In this document: positions 17,504-25,718 of the stretch, in pieces
Numbering within the stretch: position 1 is the first letter of the stretch
Layout: each line of letters opens with the position of its first letter
NCBI RefSeq assembly: GCF_000269985.1
Contig: NC_016109.1
Coordinates: forward strand, 5,394,001-5,458,000
Length of the DNA: 64,000 nucleotides
Direction: 5' to 3'
From: Kitasatospora setae KM-6054
GTDB lineage: Bacteria > Actinomycetota > Actinomycetes > Streptomycetales > Streptomycetaceae
Position numbers and translations under genes: made by a program
The notes under the pieces: generated by a model
Seen by the model: the letters and a program-made list of their open reading frames with translations, nothing else
Databases searched by the model: none
What the model was told of the DNA's origin: nothing

Positions 17504-17544
17504 CCCTGTCCCAAGTGTCCGGAGCGCCTGCGAGGATGGAAGGC

Positions 17545-19836
17545 ATGCAGGAAGAGTTCCTGGGGTTCGACGACCCCCACGCCCAGTTCGGCCGCACCCC
17601 GACCGGAGCGGACGCGGTGCTGGCCGGGCTCGACCCCGAGCAGCGGGCCGTGGCCACCGCCCTGCACGGCCCGGTCTGCGTGCTGGCCGGCGCCGGCACC
17701 GGCAAGACCCGCGCCATCACCCACCGGATCGCCTACGGCGTGCGCAGCGGCGTCTACCAGCCCGCCCAGGTCCTCGCCGTCACCTTCACCGCCCGCGCGG
17801 CCGGCGAGATGCGCGGCCGGCTGCGCCAGCTCGGGGCGGACGGCGTCCAGGCCCGCACCTTCCACTCCGCCGCGCTGCGCCAGCTCCAGTACTTCTGGCC
17901 GCGCGCCGTCGGCGGCGAGTTCCCCCGGCTGCTGGAGCGCAAGGTCCAGCTGGTCGCCGAGGCGGCCGGCCGCACCGGCCTGCGCGTCCAGCGCACCGAA
18001 CTGCGCGACCTGACGGCCGAGATCGAGTGGGCCAAGGTCACCCAGATCGTCCCCGACGACTACCCGACCGCGCTCGCCAAGTCCGGCCGCGAGGCCCCGC
18101 GCGACCCGGCCGAGACCGTCCGGGTCTACCACGGGTACGAGGAGCTCAAGCGCACCCGCGGCCTGATCGACTTCGAGGACGTGCTGCTGCTCACCGCCGC
18201 GGTCCTGGAGGACCGGCCGGAGGTCGCCGAGCGGGTCCGCTCCCAGTACCGGCACTTCACGGTCGACGAGTACCAGGACGTCTCCCCGCTCCAGCAGCGC
18301 CTGCTGGAGCAGTGGACCGGCGGCGACGGCGGCGCCAGCCTCTGCGTGGTCGGCGACGCCAGCCAGACCATCTACTCCTTCACCGGCGCCACCCCCGACC
18401 ATCTGCTGAACTTTCGGCACCGGCACCCCGGCGCCACCGTGGTCAAGCTGGTCCGGGACTACCGCTCCACCCCGCAGGTCGTCCACCTGGCCAACGGGCT
18501 GCTCGCGCAGGCCCGCGGCCAGGCCGCCCAGCACCGGCTGGAGCTGGTCTCGCAGCGCGAGGCCGGCCCCGAGCCGGTCTACCGCGAGTACCAGGACGAG
18601 CCGACCGAGGCCGAGTCCACCGCCCGGCTGATCCGCGACCTGCTCGGCACCGGCGTGCGGGCCAGCGAGGTCGCCGTGCTGTTCCGCACCAACAGCCAGT
18701 CCGAGGTCTACGAGCAGGCCCTCGCCGACCTCGGCATCGCCTACCAGCTCAAGGGCGCCGAGCGGTTCTTCGAGCGCCCCGAGGTCCGCGAGGCCGGCGT
18801 CCTGCTCAAGGGCGCCGCCCGGGCCGCCGACGACCCGCTGACCGCCGGCGCGCCCGACCTGGCCGCCCAGGTCCGCGCGGTGCTCGCCACCCGCGGCTTC
18901 ACGCCCGCCCCGCCGTCCGGCTCCGGCGCCGTCCGCGAGCGCTGGGAGTCGCTGAACGCGCTGGTCCGGCTCGCCGGCGAGTTCGAGACCGCCCGCACGG
19001 CCGACGGCCTGGGCGCCGACCTGGCCGCCTACGTCGCCGAGCTGGACGCCCGGGCCGCCGCCCAGCACGCTCCCGCCGTCGAGGGCGTCACGCTCGCCTC
19101 GCTGCACGCCGCCAAGGGCCTGGAGTGGGACGCGGTCTTCCTGGTCGGCCTGAGCGAGGGCACGCTGCCGATCATCTACGCCAAGACCGACGAGCAGGTC
19201 GAGGAGGAGCGCCGGCTGCTGTACGTCGGCGTCACCCGGGCCCGCCGCTTCCTCACCCTCTCCTGGGCGCTCTCCCGCTCCCCGGGCGGCCGCGCCTCCC
19301 GCAAGCCCACCCGCTTCCTGGACGGCCTGCGCCCGGGCTCCGGCAGCCCCGGCGCCCGCGGCCGCGGCGGGCGCGGCGGCGTCGAGCCCGGCGCGGAGCG
19401 CCCCGCCGCGCGCCGGTCCCGCGGCGGCCCGGTCAAGTGCCGGGTCTGCGAGCGCACCCTGACCGACGGCCGCGAGCTCAAGCTCCGCCGCTGCGAGGGC
19501 TGCCCGTCCACGATGGACGAGGCGCTGTACGAGCGGCTGCGCGAGTGGCGCGCGGTCAAGGCCAAGGAGCAGAGCGTCCCGGCCTACGTGGTGTTCACCG
19601 ACGCCACCCTGATGGCCGTCGCGGAGGACGTGCCGGGCAGCCGCGCCGAGCTGTCCAGGATCTCCGGAGTGGGCGCCATGAAGCTGGACAAGTACGGCGC
19701 CGACGTGCTCTTGTTGTGTGCGGGGGAGAGTCCGGAGCCGGCGGGGGAGACCGAGCCGGAGTCCGAGCGCGCCCCCTCCGGGGACGAGGCCGACGACCAG
19801 GCCGGGAACTCGGTCGAGAACTCGCCGGAAAAATAG
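17545..19836 (+). CDS. uvrD2: UvrD2, superfamily 1A ATP-dependent DNA helicase
   Basis: A 763-residue 3'-to-5' helicase of DNA repair and replication. It has Walker A AGAGTGKTRA near 49, VDEYQDVSPLQQ, GDASQTIYSFTGA, SLHAAKGLEWD and LYVGVTRARR. The subfamily is fixed by the C-terminal tetracysteine motif (CRVCERTL...CEGC, about 633-654) and an HRDC domain (about 665-735, ending ISGVGAMKLDKYG), the layout of mycobacterial UvrD2. The start is ATG 17545, with a GAGGA-containing hexamer 7 nt upstream; ATG 17536 is in frame and possible. It is divergent from mrx1. Its last codons overlap the AT-rich part of the wblC promoter. Confidence 0.92.
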   Translation: MQEEFLGFDDPHAQFGRTPTGADAVLAGLDPEQRAVATALHGPVCVLAGAGTGKTRAITHRIAYGVRSGVYQPAQVLAVTFTARAAGEMRGRLRQLGADGVQARTFHSAALRQLQYFWPRAVGGEFPRLLERKVQLVAEAAGRTGLRVQRTELRDLTAEIEWAKVTQIVPDDYPTALAKSGREAPRDPAETVRVYHGYEELKRTRGLIDFEDVLLLTAAVLEDRPEVAERVRSQYRHFTVDEYQDVSPLQQRLLEQWTGGDGGASLCVVGDASQTIYSFTGATPDHLLNFRHRHPGATVVKLVRDYRSTPQVVHLANGLLAQARGQAAQHRLELVSQREAGPEPVYREYQDEPTEAESTARLIRDLLGTGVRASEVAVLFRTNSQSEVYEQALADLGIAYQLKGAERFFERPEVREAGVLLKGAARAADDPLTAGAPDLAAQVRAVLATRGFTPAPPSGSGAVRERWESLNALVRLAGEFETARTADGLGADLAAYVAELDARAAAQHAPAVEGVTLASLHAAKGLEWDAVFLVGLSEGTLPIIYAKTDEQVEEERRLLYVGVTRARRFLTLSWALSRSPGGRASRKPTRFLDGLRPGSGSPGARGRGGRGGVEPGAERPAARRSRGGPVKCRVCERTLTDGRELKLRRCEGCPSTMDEALYERLREWRAVKAKEQSVPAYVVFTDATLMAVAEDVPGSRAELSRISGVGAMKLDKYGADVLLLCAGESPEPAGETEPESERAPSGDEADDQAGNSVENSPEK

Positions 19837-19867
19837 TTTGCGCGCCGCGTGTACGGCGCAATAGCCT
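19829..19867 (+). promoter_or_regulatory. WblC-type promoter for wblC
   Basis: An AT-rich block AAAAATAG (19829-19836, including the uvrD2 stop) abuts the -35 box TTGCGC (19838-19843), followed by 18 bp and TAGCCT (19862-19867). An AT stretch directly upstream of the -35 box is the known hallmark of WhiB7/WblC-dependent promoters, so autoactivation is inferred. Confidence 0.65.
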
Positions 19868-19995
19868 GCCGGAGCGGTCAAGGGGACGAGACCGCAAAGC
19901 TCGCAGAGGGCTTGTTTCTGCGTGCGCTGACCATCAACCAGATATCGGAACCCGGGTGACCGGGAGCCGCGAGACGCCGAGAGGAGGCGAGTGCA

Positions 19996-20412
19996 GTGGA
20001 GACCAAGATGATCGCCAAAACGACCACCCTGATGACCACCCTCGCCATGCCCTCGCGCGTCAGCGTTCCGGGTCTGGGTCTCGGCACGGCCGGCGGCAAC
20101 GCCGGACTCCCGCTGGCCGGTCGCTGCTCTGTCAGTGATCTCGGCAATGCTGTGGGCACCCGTGTCGAGGCAGGTCTCTCCCGTCACTGGGCGACGTTTG
20201 TCGACGGTATTTCGCTGTCCGACGAGCGACCGACCAAGGCACCGAAGGCAGTAGTGGCAGAAGCCCGGCATGGGCACTATGCGGCCGTCCTCGGTGCCGG
20301 AAGCAAGAAGCAGGACCAGCAGATCTCCCTGGCTGAGGTCGCCGTGCGCGGCGCCGAAGCAGGCCGGAAGCAGGCTTTCCGCGGGCCTGGACCCTGGAGC
20401 GAACGACCCTGA
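19996..20412 (+). CDS. Possible translated leader ORF upstream of wblC
   Basis: A 138-codon ORF begins at GTG 19996 with a near-ideal GAGGAGG 8 bp upstream, and ends at TGA 20410-20412, only 27 bp before the attenuator stem. The product matches no family I know; it starts METKMIAKTTTLMTTLAM and is basic. By eye roughly three quarters of third positions are G/C, well below the surrounding genes, so it looks like a regulatory leader rather than a selected enzyme. WhiB7 leaders in actinobacteria are known to use an upstream ORF with an attenuator, where ribosome stalling by antibiotics allows readthrough. A shorter ORF from ATG 20270 in another frame is an alternative. Confidence 0.45.
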   Translation: METKMIAKTTTLMTTLAMPSRVSVPGLGLGTAGGNAGLPLAGRCSVSDLGNAVGTRVEAGLSRHWATFVDGISLSDERPTKAPKAVVAEARHGHYAAVLGAGSKKQDQQISLAEVAVRGAEAGRKQAFRGPGPWSERP

Positions 20413-20424
20413 CTGAGTCAGTCA
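20410..20424. repeat. 15-bp palindrome at the leader ORF stop
   Basis: TGACTGAGTCAGTCA is an exact odd-length palindrome whose first three bases are the stop codon of the leader ORF. It could fold in RNA and compete with the attenuator 15 bp downstream. Confidence 0.55.
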
Positions 20425-20439
20425 CGGGCGGTGCCTCCA

Positions 20440-20484
20440 GGGCCGCGGAAACCCAGCAACCGGGTTCCGCGGCCCTTCTGTTTT
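20440..20484 (+). terminator. Intrinsic attenuator in the wblC leader
   Basis: GGGCCGCGGAAACCC (20440-20454) pairs with GGGTTCCGCGGCCC (20462-20475), with one bulged A, and is followed by TTCTGTTTT. This is a textbook factor-independent terminator with a U-rich tail. It stands about 195 bp before the wblC ATG, where it must be bypassed for expression. Confidence 0.85.
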
Positions 20485-20676
20485 GTCCGGTACGCAAGAC
20501 CTACCCAGGCCCCACGGGGCCTCCGGACCGATCCGCACGACGGAACGGCCGGATCCACATCGAAGACGAGGAAGACGCCCACAGTGTCCACGGTCATCAC
20601 ACCGCCGCCCCTCCCGTCCGTACCGACCGACAAGACCGTCAAGGCCAAGCAGGCCGACCCCCCGGAGGTAACACTC

Positions 20677-20952
20677 ATGCAGCTCACCGCCATCGACGAG
20701 GCTGACTCGCTCGGGCTCCCCATCCCGTGCCGGGCCTTCGACCCGGAGGTCTTCTTCGCGGAGACCCCCGCGGACGTCGAGTACGCCAAGTCGCTGTGTG
20801 GCACCTGCCCCGTCAAGGCCGCCTGTCTCACCGGTGCCGTCGAGCGCCGCGAGCCGTGGGGCGTCTGGGGCGGGGAGCTCTTCGTGCAGGGCGTCATCGT
20901 CGCCCGGAAGCGCCCGCGTGGCCGTCCGCGCAAGACCGAGGTCATGGCGTGA
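20677..20952 (+). CDS. wblC: WblC/WhiB7, Fe-S transcriptional regulator of antibiotic resistance
   Basis: A 91-residue WhiB-like protein. Four cysteines (18, 41, 44, 50) hold a [4Fe-4S] cluster, followed by the WGVWGGE turn and the C-terminal AT-hook RGRPRK (81-86) that marks WhiB7/WblC. Known of the family: it binds the main sigma factor and activates resistance genes when ribosome-targeting antibiotics are present. ATG 20677 has GGAGGT 8 bp upstream; GTG 20584 in the same frame would add 31 residues and cannot be excluded. Expression appears controlled by the AT-rich promoter and the leader attenuator. Its last codon overlaps the next gene's GTG. Confidence 0.95.
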   Translation: MQLTAIDEADSLGLPIPCRAFDPEVFFAETPADVEYAKSLCGTCPVKAACLTGAVERREPWGVWGGELFVQGVIVARKRPRGRPRKTEVMA

Positions 20953-21362
20953 ACCCCGCAGCCAGGACCATCCGCAGCGGCACCGGAGCCGTCCGCAGGG
21001 GAGAGCAGCCCCCGCTGGACACCGCTCTGCGCCACTCGGTACGCATCGCGGCCGCCAAGGCCGACGCCGAACTGACCCGCCCCTTCCCGACGACGCACCA
21101 CGAGCAGGACCACCACATGAACCCCGCCGGCATCGACCCGACCGTCCGCTCCGAGCAGACCAACGAACTCCAGATCCAGAACAGGACCCTCGAGATGAAT
21201 CTCCTCCAAGAATCCCTGGCGCGCGCCCATATGCAGCAACGCCTCCACGAGGCCGAGGAGCAACGCCTCGGCCTGCGGGTGCTGCGCGCGACGCGGCTGC
21301 GTCGCAAGGCCGAACGTGCCTCCCTGCGCGCCCGCAAGGCCCTCGCCGTCGCCCTGATGTGA
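20949..21362 (+). CDS. Small basic coiled-coil protein coupled to wblC
   Basis: A 137-residue protein of unknown function. Its GTG start overlaps the wblC stop by 4 bp (GTGA), so the pair is translationally coupled. The N-terminal half is low-complexity. The C-terminal half (about 68-135) is a charged helix, NELQIQNRTLEMNLLQESLA and onward, ending in a run rich in Arg and Lys. The segment around LLQESLARAHMQ resembles a short motif seen in small hypothetical proteins of Streptomyces. An internal ATG at 21118 (81 residues) is an alternative start that keeps the whole helix. Coupling suggests a role in the WblC response. Confidence 0.6.
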   Translation: MNPAARTIRSGTGAVRRGEQPPLDTALRHSVRIAAAKADAELTRPFPTTHHEQDHHMNPAGIDPTVRSEQTNELQIQNRTLEMNLLQESLARAHMQQRLHEAEEQRLGLRVLRATRLRRKAERASLRARKALAVALM

Positions 21363-21422
21363 CGGACGCACCACCCCTGCCGACCGGCCCGCACGCGGCT
21401 CCGCCGGTCAAGCACCCCTGAA

Positions 21423-21466
21423 CGCCGACGGCCGACTTCCCGCCCCCGGGGAGCCGGCCGTCGGCG
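21423..21466 (+). terminator. Terminator of the wblC operon
   Basis: CGCCGACGGCCG (21423-21434) and CGGCCGTCGGCG (21455-21466) form a perfect 12-bp stem 60 bp after the coiled-coil gene; an inner TCCC/GGGA pairing extends it. Nothing else is seen in the 244-bp gap before the next start. Confidence 0.7.
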
Positions 21467-21606
21467 CGTTCCGGCCCCCCGAAGAGCCGGTCCGGACACC
21501 GTCTGCCCCGATGTGCCGCATTCATGCCGCGGCCGCGCGGCCGGTCCAACCAACCGGTGCCGTACGACTGTTCGCCACTCGAACCGTTCGTGCGAGGATG
21601 TGCGCC

Positions 21607-22680
21607 ATGTGGTCCTCCCTCCCGCTCGGCGAGAAGACGCGCGCCGCCCTCGGCGGCACCCCGCGCAAGGTCCGCCGCCTGGTCAGCAGCCCGCGCTCCC
21701 GGGTCTGGCGGGCCGAGATCGCCGGTCGGCCGGTGGTGGTCAAGCAGCTCGTCGACTCGCCCGGCGCCGACGACCGCTACGCCCGGGAGAGCGCCGCGCT
21801 GGCCCTGGCCGGCCGGGCGGGCCGCCCCGGCCGACCGGTCGCGCCCGCGCTGATCGGCACCGACCCGGCCAACCGGGTCGTGGTGATGGAACGGCTGGAG
21901 GACCGCACCCCCGGCCCCGACTGGCGGGCCGAGTACGCCACCGCCCTGGCCGGACTGCACGCCAGCGCCCCCGCCGACCTCGACGACCTCGCCGGGACGG
22001 CCCCCGGCACCGCGCTGCCCGCCTGGACCGGCCCCACCGAGCGCGACCTCGGCTGCTTCATCGCGCTGGCCCGGATCCTCGACGTCCCCGCCCCGCCCGG
22101 CGCCCGCGCCGAGGCCGAGGCGCTGATCGGCCGGCTCTCCGCCACCCCCGTCCGGCACTCGCTGCTGCACGGCGACCCCTGCCCCGGCAACGACCTGCAC
22201 ACCGCCGACGGCGTCCGGTTCGTCGACTTCGAACAGGCCGCGCTCGGCCCCGGCGCGGTCGAACTCGCCTACCTGCGGACCGGCTTCCCCACCTGTTGGT
22301 GCTCCACCGCCGCGCCCGCCGCCGAACTCGCCGAAGCCGAAGCCGCCTACCGCGCGACCTGGCAGGCCGCCACCGGCACCCGGGCCCCCACCGCCGCCGA
22401 CCTCGCCGACGCGAGCGCCGGCTGGCTGATCCGCGGCGACGCCCTCGTCCCCAAGGCCGAACGCGGCACCGCCGACCACCTCGCCCGGCTCCACCACGGC
22501 GACTGGACCTGGGGCAACGCGACCGCCCGCCGCCGCCTGCTGCACCGCGTCCGCACGGTCGCCGAACTGGCCGGCCCCGACACCGCCCTCCCCGTCTTCG
22601 GCCGCTTCTGCGCCACCCTCGCCACCCGCGCCCGCACCACCTGGCCCACCGCCGTCCCCCTCCCGGCCGACCGGACCTGA
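21607..22680 (+). CDS. Aminoglycoside phosphotransferase (APH/choline kinase-like) family protein
   Basis: A 357-residue protein-kinase-like fold enzyme. It shows the N-terminal lobe Lys (RPVVVKQL), the catalytic loop LLHGDPCPGNDLH (HGD followed by N) and the metal-binding VRFVDFEQAALGP. Members phosphorylate small molecules such as aminoglycosides, choline or sugars; the substrate is unknown here. Its place right after the wblC operon makes an antibiotic link tempting, but that is inference only. The start is ATG 21607, with GAGGAT 7 nt upstream acting as a weak ribosome site or -10 box; the longer reading from 21511 has no such signal. The final 120 residues are Ala/Arg-rich. Confidence 0.8.
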   Translation: MWSSLPLGEKTRAALGGTPRKVRRLVSSPRSRVWRAEIAGRPVVVKQLVDSPGADDRYARESAALALAGRAGRPGRPVAPALIGTDPANRVVVMERLEDRTPGPDWRAEYATALAGLHASAPADLDDLAGTAPGTALPAWTGPTERDLGCFIALARILDVPAPPGARAEAEALIGRLSATPVRHSLLHGDPCPGNDLHTADGVRFVDFEQAALGPGAVELAYLRTGFPTCWCSTAAPAAELAEAEAAYRATWQAATGTRAPTAADLADASAGWLIRGDALVPKAERGTADHLARLHHGDWTWGNATARRRLLHRVRTVAELAGPDTALPVFGRFCATLATRARTTWPTAVPLPADRT

Positions 22681-22775
22681 CCCCGGAGGACCGCGCCGCC
22701 CAGCGGGGGCGCGGGCCCGGACGGCCGGGACGCCGTGGCGCCCTGGCACCGCGAAGGGATTCCCGCCGGAGGGGG

Positions 22776-22835
22776 CAGCCGGTCCCGGGGTCAGTCGGCC
22801 TCGGGTCAGCCGGTCCCGAGGTCAGTCGGCCTCCG
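22776..22835. repeat. 31-bp tandem duplication of the ABC1 kinase gene 3' end
   Basis: Two copies of a 29-bp sequence (22776-22804 and 22807-22835) differ at two bases. The second contains the stop and last codons of the minus-strand kinase gene (GAG GCC GAC TGA), and the first repeats them just downstream. Confidence 0.7.
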
Positions 22836-24162
22836 GTTCGGCGAAGCCGGGGAGCCAGCGCAGCAGCTCCTCGTGCAGGCGGACGGTGGCGCCGAGCTGG
22901 CAGAGCACGCCGATGGTGGAGAGGGTGACGCGGTGGATCAGCAGGTAGGAGGGCGGGAGGTTGAGCTGCTTGCCGAGGTTGTAGGCGGGTGAGCGCGGGT
23001 CGGCGATCCTGGCCGCCTGGGTGCGCATCCACGGGCGGCTGAAGGTGAACTGCTCGGCGCGGGTGGGCTCGATGATCGGGAGCAGGTAGTCGAGCACCGC
23101 GTCCGGGTCGAGGGTGATGCCGGCCCGGACGAAGTTCTCCTGCCGGAGCAGGTCGTACACCGCCCCGGCGTCACCGGCCAGGGCGAGGCGCAGCGAGGTG
23201 CCGATCGTGGGGGGCAGGCCGCCGGGGAGGCGGTCGACGGTGCCGAAGTCGAGCACGCCGAGCTTCCAGGCGGCGGCGGTGCGGCCGGTCTTGACCAGCC
23301 GGAAGTTCCCGGGGTGCGGGTCGGCGTGCAGCAGGCCGGTGCGGCTCGGGCCGGCGAACAGGAAGCGTGCGAGCAACTGCCCGGCCCGGTCGCGCTCGGT
23401 GCGGGTGCCGTCCGAGATGACCTGGGAGAGCGGTTTGCCCTCCAGCCACTCGGTGACCAGCACCCGCCCGGACTGGGCGACCACCCGGGGCACCACGATG
23501 TCGGTGTCCCCGGCGAACTCCCGGGCGTGCAGCTGCTGGGACTCCGCCTCCAGCCGGTAGTCCAGCTCCTCGGTGACCCGCTCGCGCAGCTCGGCGATCA
23601 GCGGCTTGACGTCCATCCCCGGGATCAGCGGGCCCAGCACCCGGGCCAGCCGGGAGAGCTGGCCGAGGTCGCTGAGCAGGGCCTCGCCCGCGCCCGGGTA
23701 CTGGATCTTGACCGCGACGTCCCGCCCGTCCTTCCAGACGGCGCGGTGCACCTGGCCGATCGAGGCGGCGGCGGACGGCTGGTCGGAGAAGGAGCGGAAC
23801 CGGTCGGCCCAGTCGGCGCCGAGGTCGTCGGCGAGCACCGCGTGCACGGTGCGGGTGGGCATCGCCGGGGCGGACTCCTGGAGCTTGGTGAGCGCGGCCC
23901 GGTAGGGGCCCGCGACGTCCTCCGGGAGGGCGGACTCGAAGACCGACATGGCCTGCCCGAACTTCATCGCACCGCCCTTCAACTTGCCGAGCGTCGCGAA
24001 GAGTTGCTCCGCGGTCTGGGCCTGCAGCTCGGCCGCGACCTCCTCCGCCGGGCGCCCGCCCAGGCGCTTGCCCAGGCCGAGGGTGGCCCGCCCGGCGAAG
24101 CTCAGCGGCAGGGCCGCCAGCCGGGCCGTCCGGGAGACCGCCTTGCGCGGCATGTCAGACAT
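22822..24162 (-). CDS. ABC1/AarF/UbiB family atypical kinase
   Basis: A 446-residue member of the ABC1/ADCK/UbiB family. The family hallmark KxGQ is present in LKGGAMKFGQAMSVFESALP (about 60-80), with the Ala-rich nucleotide loop SAAASIGQVHRA, the VAVKIQYPG lysine, the catalytic LLHADPHPGNFRL and the metal-binding VLDFGTVDRL. These proteins support isoprenoid-quinone metabolism through ATPase activity. A homologue next to whiB7 is conserved in mycobacteria. The ATG at 24162 has GGGAG 6 bp upstream and overlaps the stop of a short upstream ORF. The C-terminus lies in a duplicated segment. Confidence 0.88.
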   Translation of the reverse strand: MSDMPRKAVSRTARLAALPLSFAGRATLGLGKRLGGRPAEEVAAELQAQTAEQLFATLGKLKGGAMKFGQAMSVFESALPEDVAGPYRAALTKLQESAPAMPTRTVHAVLADDLGADWADRFRSFSDQPSAAASIGQVHRAVWKDGRDVAVKIQYPGAGEALLSDLGQLSRLARVLGPLIPGMDVKPLIAELRERVTEELDYRLEAESQQLHAREFAGDTDIVVPRVVAQSGRVLVTEWLEGKPLSQVISDGTRTERDRAGQLLARFLFAGPSRTGLLHADPHPGNFRLVKTGRTAAAWKLGVLDFGTVDRLPGGLPPTIGTSLRLALAGDAGAVYDLLRQENFVRAGITLDPDAVLDYLLPIIEPTRAEQFTFSRPWMRTQAARIADPRSPAYNLGKQLNLPPSYLLIHRVTLSTIGVLCQLGATVRLHEELLRWLPGFAEPEAD

Positions 24163-24274
24163 CCGCCGCTCCCGTCCGGTCGGCGCGGCGGGTGGCGGCC
24201 GGGGCCGCCCCGGCGCGCGGGCGGACGTCCGCCCGCCCCCGGCCGGTCCTTGCCCTGCGCGGTAGATCGCTCAC
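24155..24274 (-). CDS. Short ORF overlapping the start of the ABC1 kinase gene
   Basis: A 39-codon ORF begins at GTG 24274 behind a strong GAGGAGG and ends with a TGA inside the first codons of the kinase gene. Its product begins SDLPRRARTGR, which echoes the kinase N-terminus SDMPRKAVSRTAR, then turns into an Arg/Ala/Gly-rich tail. It may be an upstream ORF that couples or damps translation of the kinase, or the remains of a duplicated 5' end. It uses the rare codon CTA. Confidence 0.35.
   Translation of the reverse strand: MSDLPRRARTGRGRADVRPRAGAAPAATRRADRTGAADV
24217..24236. repeat. Perfect 20-bp palindrome upstream of the ABC1 kinase
   Basis: GCGGGCGGACGTCCGCCCGC is identical to its reverse complement. 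It lies inside the short ORF 55 bp before the kinase start. It could be an operator or an mRNA stem close to the ribosome site. Confidence 0.6.
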
Positions 24275-24524
24275 CGGACCTCCTCGTCCTCCGGACCGAC
24301 CGGCGCCCCGCCGGCGGTCGGTACAGCGGTGCTCCCGGGCCCGCCCGGTGCCCCGGCCCGCCGCCACCGGCCGCCCGCCGGACCCGGCGGGACGCGCCGG
24401 GCGGCGGACGGGCGGCGGAGCGGACGCGGACTGCCGGACGGGCCCGGGGGCTCGTCCTCGGCCCCGCTCCCGCGCCCCCGCGGCCCGGCCCTCCGGGCGG
24501 GCGGCGGGGGTTCGAGCACGGACC
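24275..24524. other. GC-rich gap with no recognisable gene
   Basis: This stretch lies between the E1-like gene and the ABC1 kinase, both on the minus strand. It holds several GC-rich inverted repeats (for example around 24375-24405) but no ORF with convincing codon use. It probably carries the terminator of the upstream gene and the promoter of the kinase. Confidence 0.4.
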
Positions 24525-25634
24525 CTAGGCCATTGTGCCCGCTCGCCCCGGTGTGACGGACTGCCAGAGACAACCGCAGTCCGGGTGGCTGCGCAGCCGC
24601 AGCCGCCGCACCATGCCGTCGGCGGCGGAGAGCTCGCACCAGCCGTCCACGCTCGGCGGCAGCACCCCGTCCAGGTACAGCTGGACGTGCAGCGCGGCGA
24701 GCCCGGCGACCGAGGCGGCGACCGCGCCGTCGCAGGCCGGGAGGCGGGCCCGGCCGGGGCCCTCGTCGATCAGCTGGGCCAGCAGCCGGGGCCACGCCTC
24801 GTCCTCGTCCCGCCGGGCCAGGGTGGCGCAGCTGCCGCAGGCGGAGGCGCCGGGGACGACCAGCGGGCCGACCACGCCGAGGTGTTCGAGGACCCCGGTG
24901 TACAGGTGCGGGATGCCGGCCCGCATCAGCTCCTGGGCGTCGACGGCGGCGCCGGTGTACGCGGCGGAGCCGTCCCGCGGGGCGAGCACCACCAGGGTGG
25001 GCGGTGGGGGAGCGGTCGGCGGCCGCCGGTAGCGCTCGCCGACCGGGGCGCCGGTGGCGCGGTGCACCAGCTCGCGGGCGGCGGTGGAGCGCAGCCGCCC
25101 GATGTCGCCCGGCGGGAGGCCGCCGGGCGCGCAGTCCCGGGCGGCGACCCGGCCGCGGTCCAGCACCGCGACCTCGCCGATCCCGCCGGCCGCCAGCGCG
25201 GCCCCGACGGCCGCCCCGATCCGCCCGGCCCCGCGCACCTCGACCCGGGCCCTGACCCGGCCGTGCAGCACGGTCGCCGCCTCGCCGGGCGCCGGGTGCA
25301 CCAGCGAGAGCGAGGAGACGTCGGGGCCCAGCAGGTCGCGCCGGGCCGGCGGGTACAGCTCCAGCACGTCCCGCAGGGCCTGGGCGTCGTCCAGCAGTTC
25401 GCTGCCGCCGAGCGAGTCGAGCACGGCCTGGCAGTACTCGGCGCTCAGGCCGAGCTTCTGCCCGGCGGCGACCAGCGCGGGGCCGTCCCGGCTGCCGTCG
25501 ACCAGCTCCAGGAAGCCGGACAGCCTGCGGTCGACGCCCTCGATCAGCCGGGCGTGCCGCCGCACGGTGCCGAACTGCAGGGTCTGCTTCTCCCGCCAGA
25601 GCCGGGACAGGGCGGGCTTGATCACGGGGCGCAT
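24525..25634 (-). CDS. ThiF/E1-like adenylyltransferase family protein
   Basis: A 369-residue protein with a Rossmann E1-like domain: VRGAGRIGAAVGAALAAGGI followed by VAVLDRGRV matches the nucleotide-binding start of ThiF/MoeB enzymes. Cysteines in CGSC and in the C-terminal HPDCGC could bind structural zinc. The first 90 residues (RPVIKPALSRLWREKQTLQFG...) resemble the winged-helix N-terminus of E1-like proteins in RiPP cyclodehydratases. No YcaO, precursor peptide or ubiquitin-like partner is in the window, and the usual catalytic Cys is not obvious, so the target is unknown. The ATG at 25634 has GGAGGAA upstream. Similar genes sit here in other actinobacteria. Confidence 0.7.
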   Translation of the reverse strand: MRPVIKPALSRLWREKQTLQFGTVRRHARLIEGVDRRLSGFLELVDGSRDGPALVAAGQKLGLSAEYCQAVLDSLGGSELLDDAQALRDVLELYPPARRDLLGPDVSSLSLVHPAPGEAATVLHGRVRARVEVRGAGRIGAAVGAALAAGGIGEVAVLDRGRVAARDCAPGGLPPGDIGRLRSTAARELVHRATGAPVGERYRRPPTAPPPPTLVVLAPRDGSAAYTGAAVDAQELMRAGIPHLYTGVLEHLGVVGPLVVPGASACGSCATLARRDEDEAWPRLLAQLIDEGPGRARLPACDGAVAASVAGLAALHVQLYLDGVLPPSVDGWCELSAADGMVRRLRLRSHPDCGCLWQSVTPGRAGTMA

Positions 25635-25718
25635 GCGGGTTCCTCCAGGGTCGGGATCCCGGCGTCGGGACCGCCGGTGACCGCAGCTTGCCCGTCCGTC
25701 CCGGCGGGCGGAAACCGG

